Position numbers and translations under genes: made by a program. DNA of 64,000 bases from Parahaliea aestuarii (GTDB lineage Bacteria; Pseudomonadota; Gammaproteobacteria; Pseudomonadales; Halieaceae): positions 434,001-498,000 of the forward strand of contig NZ_VRYZ01000003.1 of NCBI RefSeq assembly GCF_008064635.1, read 5' to 3'. Positions 26,304 through 34,901 of this stretch are shown here, piece by piece. Each line of letters begins with the position of its first letter. The stretch's first letter is position 1. Under the pieces are notes generated by a model, which worked only from the letters and a program-made list of their open reading frames with translations, ran no database searches and was not told where the DNA came from.

Positions 26304-27748
26304 CCTACCGGCAGGATTTTCATGATGTTGGTGGCGCCGGGGTGACCCATCACCATACCGAAGGTCAGCAGGATGGAGTCGCCGCTCTGCAGGTAACCTT
26401 CGCTGCGCAGGAATTCGATGGTGCGCGCCTCGATCTCGCTCTGGCCATAGACCTCGGCGTCGAAATAGAGGGGAACAACACCGCGGCACAGACAGAGTTT
26501 CTGCAGGGTTTCGCTGCGGCTGCTGAGGGCGAAGATCGGCAGGCCCGAGCTCAGCCGCGACATCAATCGCGGTGTGGTACCCGACTCTGTCAGGCAGGCT
26601 ATGCCGCGCACATTGGGGTAGTGGTTGGCGGCGTAAATCGCCGACATGGCGATGGTTTCCTGGGCGCTTGAGAACTGGCGGTCGAGCCGGTAGCGGGAGG
26701 TGCGGGCCACCGGGTGGCGCTCTGCTCCGAGGGCGGCATCAGCCATCGCGTGCACGACTTCCGCGGGGTAGTTGCCGACCGCGGTCTCCGCCGACAGCAT
26801 CACCGCATCGGTGCCGTCGAGCACGGCGTTGGCCACGTCGAACACTTCGGCGCGGGTGGGTAGGGGGTTGCTGATCATCGACTCCATCATCTGGGTGGCG
26901 GTGATCACTACCCGGTCGGCCTTGCGCGCGCGCGAGATCAGGTCTTTCTGGATGCCGATCAACTGCGCGTCGCCGACCTCTACGCCGAGGTCACCGCGGG
27001 CGACCATGATGCCGAAACCGGCCTCGAGGATCTGGTTGAGTGTCTCTTCGTCGGCCACCACTTCGGCCCGTTCGATTTTGGCGATGATGGCGGGGCTGAG
27101 ATTGTGCTGGGCCAGCAGGTCGCGGGTCTGGTAGATATCCGCGGCGCTGGATACGAAAGACACCGCCACGAAGTCCGGCTGCACCAGGGCCAGGCTGTCG
27201 ATATCGGCGATGTCCTTGCTGGTCAGCGCGGGCGCTGCCAGGCCGCCGCCGAGACGGTTGATGCCCTTGCGCGAGCCGAGTTTGCCGCCCTGGGTGACGG
27301 TGCAGGTGACGCTGCGACTTTCCACAGAGTCTACCTGCATGCGCAGTCGGCCGTCGTCCAGCAGCAGCGTATCGCCGGGCGTCACGCTGTCGCAGAGTTC
27401 GCGGTAGTCTAGGCCGACCCCGCGGGCGTCGCCCTCACCTTCGGCGATGTCCAGATCGAGGCGGAAGGTGTCGCCGCTGGCGAGTTCCACCGCGCCGTCG
27501 CGGAAGGTGCTGATACGAATCTTCGGCCCCTGCAGGTCGGCCAGGATGCCGACATAGCGCCCCGCGGAGGCGGCCTGTTTGCGGATGCGGCGGGCCACCT
27601 CGGTGTGGTGGGCGGCGGAGCCGTGACTGAAGTTCAGCCGGAACACGTTGACGCCGGCGCTGATCAGCTTTGCCAGCATGGCCTCCGACTCGCTGCCGGG
27701 GCCGATGGTCGCCACGATTTTGGTGCGGCGATTAACCTTGGGTATCAC
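26300..27748 (-). CDS. pyk: pyruvate kinase
   Basis: Last step of glycolysis, PEP + ADP to pyruvate + ATP (482 aa). The barrel starts RRTKIVATIGPGSESE and has NVFRLNFSHGS, ILADLQGPKIR and the active-site block IAKIERAEVVADEETLNQI with MVARGDLGVEVG. The C-terminal allosteric domain ends in LTFGMVMGHPGATN. The length and TQMMESMI block fit the PykA type. It is coupled to glk; together they suggest a glycolytic transcript starting in the 138-base gap above 27748. Confidence 0.95.
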   Translation of the reverse strand: MIPKVNRRTKIVATIGPGSESEAMLAKLISAGVNVFRLNFSHGSAAHHTEVARRIRKQAASAGRYVGILADLQGPKIRISTFRDGAVELASGDTFRLDLDIAEGEGDARGVGLDYRELCDSVTPGDTLLLDDGRLRMQVDSVESRSVTCTVTQGGKLGSRKGINRLGGGLAAPALTSKDIADIDSLALVQPDFVAVSFVSSAADIYQTRDLLAQHNLSPAIIAKIERAEVVADEETLNQILEAGFGIMVARGDLGVEVGDAQLIGIQKDLISRARKADRVVITATQMMESMISNPLPTRAEVFDVANAVLDGTDAVMLSAETAVGNYPAEVVHAMADAALGAERHPVARTSRYRLDRQFSSAQETIAMSAIYAANHYPNVRGIACLTESGTTPRLMSRLSSGLPIFALSSRSETLQKLCLCRGVVPLYFDAEVYGQSEIEARTIEFLRSEGYLQSGDSILLTFGMVMGHPGATNIMKILPVG

Positions 27749-27886
27749 ACTCCAATCCTATTGTCGGGGGGCGGCAGTTCCGGGGGAATCCCTTCGCTTG
27801 TGGTGTCGTAAGTGTCGCAGGGATACGCTTTTGTGCATGGGGAGAATAATGCCCTGTTCGGCGGTCAACTGCCAGCGCTGGCGACC

Positions 27887-28897
27887 TCAGGGCGAAGGCT
27901 TTGCGTCGATGTAGTCGCGGGCGATATCGGGGAAGTCGGTAAACAGGCCGTCCACACCCACCTGGCCGATAAACAGGTCCAGTAGTTCGTGAAAGCTCGC
28001 GATACCCGGTGGTAACTGGTCGCGCCGGAAAGTGTAGGGGTGCACCGCCAGGCCGGCGGCGTGGGCTCGCTGCACCAGGTCGCTCAGTTGAATGTTGCCC
28101 TGTTCATCCCTGCCCCGGTAGATCTGCATCAGCCACGGGCCGATGCCGTCGGCATAGCGGGCAATATCGGCCAGTCCGGCGTCACTTTGCAGGTAGTCGT
28201 AGTCCACCTTGCTGTCCTCGCCCCAGCTGTTGTCGGCGATCAGCTGGATCAGGGGCAGGGTTGTTTTCAGGTCCTCGCGCAGATAGCGCAGGGTGGCATC
28301 GTCGAAGCACTGCAGAAACACGGCGTCTCGGCGTTCGGCGTAGCCGCTTGCCTGCAGCACATCGAGCACGCGCCGGGCGATGTCCTGCCCCTCACGGCGA
28401 TGAAAGCGCGGCGCCTTGAGCTCAATGTACAGCCCGCTGTGTCGGCCGCGACTGCGATTGAGGCCGCTGATGAAGGTGATTTCCTCGGCGAGGGTGGGTA
28501 CCCCGAGGCCGCTGGGGCCGGCCGGAAAACGTCCGGGATAGACGGCGCTGCCATCGGGCTGGCGGCGCTCCCCGGCCTCCAGCCGGCGGATTTCAGCGAG
28601 GTCGAAGTCGATGGCGTAATAGCGCCCGTCCTCCCGCGCGCGGCCGGGGAAGCGCACGGCCACGTCGGTGGTGGCGTCCAGGTAGATGTCGTGCAGGACA
28701 ATGGGCACCCCGTCCCGGGTCAGCACCACATCCTGCTCGAGGTAGTCGGCCCCCATGCCGTGGGCCAGGGCCTTGGCCGCCAGCGTGTGCTCCGGCAGGT
28801 AGCCGCTGGCGCCGCGGTGGGCGATGACCAGGGGGGCGCTGTCAGCGGCCACGATGGGTGCCGCCGCCAGGCAGAGCATCAGTGCCAGTGCGCGCAT
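27887..28897 (-). CDS. periplasmic glycerophosphodiester phosphodiesterase (GlpQ-like)
   Basis: 336-aa exported hydrolase that cleaves glycerophosphodiesters to glycerol 3-phosphate and an alcohol. It has a signal peptide (ALALMLCLAAAPIVAADS), then the GDPD barrel with catalytic H27 in VIAHRGASGYLPEHT, DYLEQDVVLTRDGVPIVLHD (metal and acid/base residues) and GLYIELKAP. The C-terminal stretch DGLFTDFPD is typical. It starts 6 bases after the stop of the solute-binding protein gene, so they probably share a transcript. Confidence 0.93.
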   Translation of the reverse strand: MRALALMLCLAAAPIVAADSAPLVIAHRGASGYLPEHTLAAKALAHGMGADYLEQDVVLTRDGVPIVLHDIYLDATTDVAVRFPGRAREDGRYYAIDFDLAEIRRLEAGERRQPDGSAVYPGRFPAGPSGLGVPTLAEEITFISGLNRSRGRHSGLYIELKAPRFHRREGQDIARRVLDVLQASGYAERRDAVFLQCFDDATLRYLREDLKTTLPLIQLIADNSWGEDSKVDYDYLQSDAGLADIARYADGIGPWLMQIYRGRDEQGNIQLSDLVQRAHAAGLAVHPYTFRRDQLPPGIASFHELLDLFIGQVGVDGLFTDFPDIARDYIDAKPSP

Positions 28898-28903
28898 CGC
28901 GGA

Positions 28904-29713
28904 TCAGGGCAGGGCCGCCAGCCATTCCTTGTCTTCCAGCCATTGTTTGCGCAACTGTGCCACCAGGCCGATACGGGTATAGGCCTCCAGGTAGTTGTCG
29001 ACCAGGTTGAAGAACTCGCGGTCGTCCTTGTCCAGGGCGATACCGATGGGTTCCACGGTGAGAGGCTTGTCGAGGGTGACCAGCCCGAGGTCCGGGAAGC
29101 GCAGCACCGTCAGCCGGCACACCGGCATATCGGCGACCATCCCGTCGGCCTTGCCATCGAGGATCATTTTCACGGCCTGGTCGTAGTGATCCACCTCGAT
29201 CAGTGTGGCCTCCGGCGCACCCTCGCGTACAAAGCTGGCGCTGGTGGAATTCTTCAGGGCAGTCAGGGTGAGGTCGCCGCGGTTGAATTCATCCGAGCCG
29301 GAAACCTTGGCCAGCACCGAGTCCCGGGTCAGCAGTGACTTGCCCGACATCATGTAGGGACCGACAAAGGCCGCCTGTTCACTGCGCTCGGGGGTGATGG
29401 CCATGCCGGAAATCACCAGGTCGATGCTGCCGTCCTCCAGGGAGGACATCAATTCGCCAAAGGGCATGACCTTGATTTCCAGTTTTACCCGCATGGCGTT
29501 GGCCAGAGCCTTCGCCAGGTCGACATCGAAACCCATCAGGGTTTTGTCGCGGCTCAGCATATTGAGCGGCGGCTGATCGGCGGTCATGCCGACCTTCAGG
29601 GATTTGAAATCGATCACCCGCTGCAGCGTCTCACCGGCCATTGCCAGGCCGGGCAGGCTCAGGCAGGCGAGCGTGAGGCAGGTGAGGGTAAGGCGGTGAA
29701 AAAGTCCGGACAT
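28904..29713 (-). CDS. extracellular solute-binding protein, amino-acid type (family 3)
   Basis: 269-aa periplasmic binding protein. It has a signal peptide (RLTLTCLTLACLSLPGLAMA) and two lobes with KVGMTADQPPLNMLSRD, LMGFDVDLAKALANAM and DLVISGMAITPERSEQAAF, typical of polar amino-acid binders. The ATG at 29713 follows AGGGAG. No permease or ATPase genes are next to it, so it is an orphan component or a sensor-like binder. It is followed after 6 bases by the GDPD gene. Confidence 0.9.
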   Translation of the reverse strand: MSGLFHRLTLTCLTLACLSLPGLAMAGETLQRVIDFKSLKVGMTADQPPLNMLSRDKTLMGFDVDLAKALANAMRVKLEIKVMPFGELMSSLEDGSIDLVISGMAITPERSEQAAFVGPYMMSGKSLLTRDSVLAKVSGSDEFNRGDLTLTALKNSTSASFVREGAPEATLIEVDHYDQAVKMILDGKADGMVADMPVCRLTVLRFPDLGLVTLDKPLTVEPIGIALDKDDREFFNLVDNYLEAYTRIGLVAQLRKQWLEDKEWLAALP

Positions 29714-29811
29714 GGTGGCTCCCTGTGGTTTGCGGGCGCCAGCGGGCACCATTGCAATCAGTTTCCAGTGTAGGCCAGCTGGCCTTTGAAACCCAGCGCG
29801 GGCCGGGCGGC

Positions 29812-30087
29812 TTAAAACACGCAGTGCTTGGCGTAGTCGGTCGCCTCGTTACTGCTCCAGTCGCCCTTGGGCTTCTCCGCCAGGGATTCGCACCAGGCCT
29901 CGGAGCCGACCGTGGTGGCCTCGAACACGCAGTGGCTGGCAAAGGTCACCGCATCGTCAGCCGTCCACCCGGATTTGGGCTGCTCCTTTTTGCTTTCACA
30001 CCAGCCCTTGCTGCCCGGCTCGTCGCTGCAGGCACCGAGTGCCAGTGCGCAGGCCAGCAGGAGGGAAGTCCGGAGTTTGTTCACCAT
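29812..30087 (-). CDS. lipoprotein with two DUF3012-like repeats
   Basis: 91-aa lipoprotein: lipobox LGAC with lipidation at about C20. The mature part is a tandem duplication of about 31 residues: GSKGWCESKKEQPKSGWT...HCVF and GSEAWCESLAEKPKGDWS...HCVF. Each copy has two conserved cysteines (WCES and HCVF) that could form a disulfide in the periplasm. Single-copy proteins of this sort match DUF3012. The function is unknown. Confidence 0.85.
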   Translation of the reverse strand: MVNKLRTSLLLACALALGACSDEPGSKGWCESKKEQPKSGWTADDAVTFASHCVFEATTVGSEAWCESLAEKPKGDWSSNEATDYAKHCVF

Positions 30088-30230
30088 AGTGTCCTCGCGT
30101 TGACGGTGGTTGCCCAGCAGTATGGCACCAATCGGCAGCGAGGCGAGAATGCACTATCCTGAGGGCACAGGCTGCCGTGCAGGCGCCTGCGCCGGGCCGT
30201 GAACAGCGTGAACAGGAAGGGGCGATAGGC

Positions 30231-31166
30231 ATGATGACATTGACGGGTCTTTACCGGCTGGTAGCCGCGGGGCTGGCTGGTGCAGCGCTGCTGGCGGGCT
30301 GCACCGCAACGGGATTCAGTTTGCCGGGCGTGTCGAGTGACTACAGCGGCGGCCGCCTGGCGGGCAAGGTGGTCTGGCACGACCTGCTCAGCGATACCCC
30401 GGCCCGCACCGAGGCCTTCTACAGCGGGCTGTTCGGCTGGGAATTCGAGGCCCTGCCACTGGAGAGCGCCAACTACACCCTGATCCGCCACCAGGGGCGC
30501 CTGATCGGCGGCATGGTCGACCAGAACGAGTTGCCCATCCGGGAAGACGTTTCCCAGTGGGTGGTGGTGATTTCCGTCGCCGACCTGGAGGCCGCGGTCA
30601 ATGCGCTGGACAGCGCCGGCGGCAAGGTGCTGACCCCGCCGACCTCCCTCGGCGAACGCGGTGATCTCGCCGTAGTCACCGACCCTGAAGGGGCCGCATT
30701 CGCCCTGCTGGAAACCCGTCACGGCGACCCCGCCGACGGCGGTGACCGCCCCGCCAGCGGCGACTTTCTCTGGGATGAACTCTGGGCCGGGGAGCCTGAG
30801 GCTGCAGGCAACTTCTACCGCAAAGCCCTGGGCTACGGGCTGGAGCAGCGCGAGCTCGGCAGCGATCAACAGCCCCTCTCCTACACTGTTTTCAACAGCG
30901 CTGGCCAGCCCCGCGCCGGGCTGCGGGGGCTGCCTGTCGAGGGCCTCAAGCCAACCTGGGTCAGCTATGTGCGAGTGGCCGATGCCGCCGAGCTCGAAAG
31001 CATCCTGTCCCGGGTTGAAGGCCTCGGTGGCCGCATCCTTGTGCCCGCCACAGACCGTCCGGCCGGTGGCCGGGTCGCGCTGATTGCGGGGCCCTCTGGC
31101 GCGGGGATAGCGCTGCAGACCTGGGATAATTCAGCGGTGTTGGGCATGCAGGGGGACGAGGAATGA
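30231..31166 (+). CDS. lipoprotein with two VOC (glyoxalase-like) domains
   Basis: 311-aa protein with lipobox LLAGC (LVAAGLAGAALLAGC). Two vicinal-oxygen-chelate domains follow, at about residues 45-160 (KVVWHDLLSDTPARTEAFYS, GLFGWEF) and 180-300 (FLWDELWAGEPEAAGNFYR, KALGYGLEQ). The ATG at 30231 follows AGGAAGG by 11 bases. Such proteins bind small ligands or metals; no activity can be assigned. The stop overlaps the next lipoprotein gene (ATGA). Confidence 0.85.
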   Translation: MMTLTGLYRLVAAGLAGAALLAGCTATGFSLPGVSSDYSGGRLAGKVVWHDLLSDTPARTEAFYSGLFGWEFEALPLESANYTLIRHQGRLIGGMVDQNELPIREDVSQWVVVISVADLEAAVNALDSAGGKVLTPPTSLGERGDLAVVTDPEGAAFALLETRHGDPADGGDRPASGDFLWDELWAGEPEAAGNFYRKALGYGLEQRELGSDQQPLSYTVFNSAGQPRAGLRGLPVEGLKPTWVSYVRVADAAELESILSRVEGLGGRILVPATDRPAGGRVALIAGPSGAGIALQTWDNSAVLGMQGDEE

Positions 31167-31348
31167 AGGTGTTGTTGAAGGTATGCCGCCTGGCGGCGCT
31201 GTCGGTGCTGGTGCTGGGGCTGTCCGCTTGCTCGGATCCGCATGTGTACGGGAGTATCGGGATTTCCACGGGGTATTCGTCGTGGGGGCACGGTGGCTGG
31301 GGCGGGGGTATTGGCACCAGTATTTCGGTTGGTGGGCGGATTCGGTAG
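31163..31348 (+). CDS. small glycine-rich lipoprotein (61 aa)
   Basis: Lipobox LSAC near residue 23 is followed by a short Gly/Ser-rich tail (SWGHGGWGGGIGTSISVGG). The start overlaps the VOC lipoprotein stop by 4 bases, so the two are translated together. Similar tiny Gly-rich lipoproteins are common in marine gammaproteobacteria; the function is unknown. Confidence 0.75.
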   Translation: MKVLLKVCRLAALSVLVLGLSACSDPHVYGSIGISTGYSSWGHGGWGGGIGTSISVGGRIR

Positions 31349-31411
31349 ACACTCTTTATGCTTGGTGATTTATGCAGGGCTCTGGTGAATCGGGTAGTTT
31401 CGTTGGGTGCG

Positions 31412-31523
31412 CCGCCGCCGCGGGGTAAGCCCCTCAGAGACACGCCGTGAATACATCCATGTAGTCTCTTCAACGGCATCCATGCCGTTGACGGTCTCTT
31501 CGGGGCTTACCCCACAGCGGCGG
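31412..31523 (+). repeat. palindromic intergenic repeat, copy 1
   Basis: Outer arms GGGGTAAGCCCC (31422-31433) and GGGGCTTACCCC (31502-31513) are perfect complements. They extend outward through GCCGCCGC/GCGGCGG and inward through AGAGAC/GTCTCT. Inside, CAACGGCAT-CC-ATGCCGTTG (31471-31490) is a second perfect hairpin. The core CGTGAATACATCCATGTA...CGGCATCCATGCCG is shared with copy 2. Confidence 0.9.
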
Positions 31524-31650
31524 CTCAGTGCCAGATTCAAGTTATCCGAATCCTGTGGATGTCGTGGTAGAGGCTTGAAACCGTTTGAAAACACTAGCGC
31601 TGCCACCAAATTGACAAATTCAACTGCAGGTCAGATTGAAGCAGCGGACG

Positions 31651-31742
31651 CTGGAGGGGCCTCGCCAGACTCTATGAGGCATGGATGCCGAATAGAAGCG
31701 TACAGGGACGTATTTACAGCGTGTCTGGCGAGGCCCCTCCGG
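31651..31742 (-). repeat. palindromic intergenic repeat, copy 2
   Basis: Arms GGAGGGGCCTCGCCAGAC (31653-31670) and GTCTGGCGAGGCCCCTCC (31723-31740) are an 18-bp perfect inverted repeat around a 52-base core. Read on the minus strand the core, GTAAATACGTCCCTGTACG...CGGCATCCATGCC, aligns with the core of copy 1. The copies are related but inverted and have unrelated arms. Confidence 0.9.
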
Positions 31743-31783
31743 TGGCCGTGGCGCCACCTGATCTCATAGAATCGTTATAGGTC

Positions 31784-31820
31784 AAAGAAAAACGGGGTTC
31801 GCCACCACAGCGAACCCCGC
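31784..31820 (-). terminator. rho-independent terminator of the aldehyde dehydrogenase gene
   Basis: On the minus strand GCGAACCCCG-type arms (31793-31802 with 31810-31819, perfect 10 bp, 7-base loop) are followed by TTTTTCTTT. It lies 28 bases past the stop codon. Confidence 0.9.
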
Positions 31821-31847
31821 TCTCCGAACGACAGTGCCAAAGCGCCG

Positions 31848-33308
31848 CTACTTCTTCACCTGCATCTTGATCGTCTTCTCCGTCGCCTTGTTATAGGGGG
31901 GCAGCATCCCGCCCAGCTTGGCGACATTGGCATTGGCCTGCCGGTAGATCGACTTGGCGTGGCTGAAGGTCTTGAAGCCTTCGTGGCCGTGATAGGCACC
32001 CATGCCGCTGGGGCCAACGCCGCCGAAGGGCAGTTCCTCCTGCATGATGTGCATGATCACGTCGTTGACACAGGCGCCGCCGGAGGTGGTGCGGGTGAGG
32101 ACGGCCTCTTCCTCCGCCGCGTCCTGGCCGAAGTAGTAGGCCGCCAACGGGCGCGGGTTGGCGTTGACGAAGGCGATGGTCTCCTCAAAGTCGCGGTAGG
32201 TGCGAATGGGCAGGAGCGGGCCGAAAATTTCCTCCTGCATGACCTTCAGGTCGTCCGCCGGCTCCGGCACCAGGGTCGGCGGGATTTTGCGCGTGCCCTG
32301 CTGCTGGCTGAAATCCTCGTTGCCCGGGTTCAGGGGCATGACCTTGACGCCGCGTTCTTCGGCTTCCTTCAGGTAGCCCTGCAGGCGCTCGAAGTGGCGC
32401 TCGTTGACCACTGAGGTGTACTGGGGGTTGTCCAGCAGTTTGGGGTACATGGTGGCCACCGCCTTCTGGGCCGCTTCGATCACCTCGTGCAGCTTCTCCT
32501 CCGGCACCATCAGGTAGTCCGGCGCCAGGCAGATCTGGCCCGCGTTGAGTGTTTTGCCGAGCATGATACGGGTCAGGGCCTGTTCCAGGTCTGCGCTGCG
32601 GGAGATGAAAACCGGGGACTTGCCGCCCAGTTCCAGGGTCACCGGCACCAGGTTGCGGGACGCGGCCGCCATGATGTGACGGGCGACGGAGGTGGCACCG
32701 GTGAACAGCAGGTGGTCGAAGGCGAGGCCGGAAAAGGCCGCGCCCACTTCGGGGCCACCGGTGAAGATGGCGACTTCGGTCTCATCCCAGGCTTCGGCCA
32801 CCATTTCGGCCATGATTTCCGAGGTGGCCGGGGTGAACTCGGATGGCTTGATCATGGCGCGGTTACCGGCGGCGAGAATCCCTGCCAGCGGGCTGAACGT
32901 CAGGTTGACCGGGAAGTTCCAGGGCGAAATGACGCCGACGACACCCAGCGGCTGGTATTCGATGCGCGAGCGCCCGCCCAGCAGATTGAGGGGAAACATG
33001 GTGGGGCGCCGTTCGCCCTTCATCCACTTGCGCAGGTGCTTCCTGGCATGCTTCATCGGGGTGATGGAAGGAGCCACGTCAGTGAGCAGGGTGACTTCCC
33101 GGGCGCGGCAGCTGAAGTCGCTGTTGAGAGCGTCGACGACTTTGTCCTGGTACTTGAGCAGCACGTCAATGCCGCGGTCAAGGCGGTCGATACGGGTCTC
33201 TGCGCTGACTTTACCCTCGGCGAGATAGCTGGCGCGCTGGGTGTCCAGCACGGCCTGCATGGCTGCCTCGATATCACTGTGTTCCTGAACGGTTTGCGGT
33301 GCATTCAT
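31848..33308 (-). CDS. aldehyde dehydrogenase, coniferyl-aldehyde type (CalB-like)
   Basis: 486-aa NAD(P)-dependent oxidation of aldehydes to acids. The catalytic pair is E226 in TLELGGKSP and C260 in NAGQICLAP, and the cofactor motif FTGATSVAR is at 202-210. It is close to coniferyl aldehyde dehydrogenase and related fatty- or aryl-aldehyde enzymes (VISPWNFPVNLTFSPLAGIL), but the substrate cannot be fixed. The ATG follows AGGAGA. It is transcribed alone on the minus strand, divergent from the sulfatase, and ends at a clear terminator. Confidence 0.92.
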   Translation of the reverse strand: MNAPQTVQEHSDIEAAMQAVLDTQRASYLAEGKVSAETRIDRLDRGIDVLLKYQDKVVDALNSDFSCRAREVTLLTDVAPSITPMKHARKHLRKWMKGERRPTMFPLNLLGGRSRIEYQPLGVVGVISPWNFPVNLTFSPLAGILAAGNRAMIKPSEFTPATSEIMAEMVAEAWDETEVAIFTGGPEVGAAFSGLAFDHLLFTGATSVARHIMAAASRNLVPVTLELGGKSPVFISRSADLEQALTRIMLGKTLNAGQICLAPDYLMVPEEKLHEVIEAAQKAVATMYPKLLDNPQYTSVVNERHFERLQGYLKEAEERGVKVMPLNPGNEDFSQQQGTRKIPPTLVPEPADDLKVMQEEIFGPLLPIRTYRDFEETIAFVNANPRPLAAYYFGQDAAEEEAVLTRTTSGGACVNDVIMHIMQEELPFGGVGPSGMGAYHGHEGFKTFSHAKSIYRQANANVAKLGGMLPPYNKATEKTIKMQVKK

Positions 33309-33433
33309 GGAAATTCTCCTGCCCTTTGCCCGGTGAGCTTTTATTTCAGCATTCCAGTATAGTCCCCGCCTGCTGCCGACATAACTGTCAGAGCTGGTTA
33401 TATCCGGCCAAATTCCTGATCATCGGAGCCAGA

Positions 33434-34837
33434 ATGTACCGCTTTTTCCTCCTGTTTCTCGCCCTGCTAGCGGCCCCGTCCCTGGGGGCGACGACGCAGG
33501 AACGCCCCAATTTTGTAGTGATCCTGGCCGACGACCTGGGAGTGGAAACGGTCGGCGCCTACGGCGGTGAGTCCTATCGCACCCCCCATATTGACCGCCT
33601 CGCAGCCGAAGGGGTGCGCTTTGACAATGCCCACGCCACCCCCCTGTGCACCCCCACGCGGGTGATGTTGCTGACTGGCAAGGAGAGCTGGCGCAATTAC
33701 AGCGACTTCGGCTATCTCGATCCTGCGGAGCCGACTTTTGCCCAGCGCCTGGCAGAGGCGGGTTATGCGACATTTGCGGCGGGCAAGTGGCAACTGGTCA
33801 GCAACAAGTACCAGGACCTGGACGGGGCAACGCCGAGTGCTGCCGGATTCGCCGATTACGCCCTGTGGCAGGTGCGCGCCAGCGAAGACGAGACGGATCG
33901 CTATGACCGCCCAACCATCCAGACGCCCGCCGGGCCTGAACCGGGGCGCGAAGGCGACTACGGTCCGGCCCGTTTCGCGGCGTCGATCCAGCGCTTTATT
34001 CGCAACAGCGCGGGTAGCGGCCGCCCCTTCCTGGCCTACTACCCGATGGTGCTGCCGCATCGTCCTTTCTCCGCGCCGCCGGGCACCCATGGGGCCGATC
34101 GCCAGCAGCGCTTCGCCGATATGATGGTTTATATGGATACGGTCGTCGGGGATATCCGGGCGACCCTGGAAGAGGCGGGCGTTGCCGACAACACTCTTCT
34201 GCTTTTCATCGGCGACAATGGCACCGATCACAAGATCACCTCGCGCTGGCGCGGGCAAGAGGTGCCCGGCGGCAAGGCGACCTCCCTGGATTCGGGTACC
34301 CATGTGCCCTTCATCGCCTGGTGGCCCGGCCGTCTGCCGCCGAACCACCGCGCGGAACTGGTGTCGCTGGTGGATGTACTGCCCACTCTGCTGGAACTGG
34401 GAGCGCCGCAGCAGGCCCTGCCAGCGGAAGTGGACGGGCGCAGCCTGTGGCCGCTGCTGGCGGGAGAAACGGTGAGTGACTGGCGCGACAGTCTGTTCAT
34501 GCACTACGACCCGCGCTGGAGCGACAATGTGCCCGCACGCTACGCCTTCGATACCCGCTGGAAGCTCTACGAGGACGGCCGCTTCTACAACATTGCCGAC
34601 GATCCCCTTGAGGAGCAGGCGCTGGATGCCCCGCTGTCGGACGCGGCGGAGGCCGCCCGCTTGCGCCTGCAGCAGCGTCTCGATGCGGCGGGTGGCGAGT
34701 TGAGCGGAGTGCTCTCACCCCAGTCGCAGTATCGCCGCGAGCGGGACCGGCGCCGCGCGCTGATCGCCATCGGCGTGCTGGCTCTGTGGGGCCTGTGGTA
34801 TGGCCGGCGCCGCTACCTGCGCGCCACGCTGAGCTAA
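33434..34837 (+). CDS. membrane-anchored sulfatase
   Basis: 467-aa arylsulfatase-family hydrolase of the alkaline-phosphatase superfamily. It has a signal peptide (FFLLFLALLAAPSLGA), metal-binding VILADDLG at residues 29-36, and the formylglycine motif C72-T-P-T-R. AAGKWQL and LLFIGDNGTDHK complete the active site. The C-terminus adds an unusual membrane segment (ALIAIGVLALWGLWYG) after a basic stretch, suggesting the enzyme is tethered in the periplasm. No sulfatase-maturing enzyme is in the window. The substrate is unknown; algal sulfated glycans would fit a marine habitat. Confidence 0.9.
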   Translation: MYRFFLLFLALLAAPSLGATTQERPNFVVILADDLGVETVGAYGGESYRTPHIDRLAAEGVRFDNAHATPLCTPTRVMLLTGKESWRNYSDFGYLDPAEPTFAQRLAEAGYATFAAGKWQLVSNKYQDLDGATPSAAGFADYALWQVRASEDETDRYDRPTIQTPAGPEPGREGDYGPARFAASIQRFIRNSAGSGRPFLAYYPMVLPHRPFSAPPGTHGADRQQRFADMMVYMDTVVGDIRATLEEAGVADNTLLLFIGDNGTDHKITSRWRGQEVPGGKATSLDSGTHVPFIAWWPGRLPPNHRAELVSLVDVLPTLLELGAPQQALPAEVDGRSLWPLLAGETVSDWRDSLFMHYDPRWSDNVPARYAFDTRWKLYEDGRFYNIADDPLEEQALDAPLSDAAEAARLRLQQRLDAAGGELSGVLSPQSQYRRERDRRRALIAIGVLALWGLWYGRRRYLRATLS

Positions 34838-34901
34838 AGCATTACGGCCTACATGAAATCGTCACTTGGCAGATGCGCTGTAGGCTGCTAAAAACCGCAG
34901 C

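Larger units (their letters stand above)
31349..31847. other. 499-base gene-free gap with palindromic repeats
   Basis: It holds two palindromic repeats (31412-31523 and 31651-31742) and the terminator of the aldehyde dehydrogenase gene. About 120 bases of A/T-richer sequence between them show nothing recognisable. Confidence 0.85.

Noticed and set aside
31412-31742. Integron attC sites or CRISPR
   Set aside because: No RYYYAAC/GTTRRRY core pairs, no integrase and no regular spacers were seen.
31407-31769. 120-aa plus-strand ORF over the palindromic repeats
   Set aside because: It covers both palindromes and reads their arms; no start signal or family pattern.
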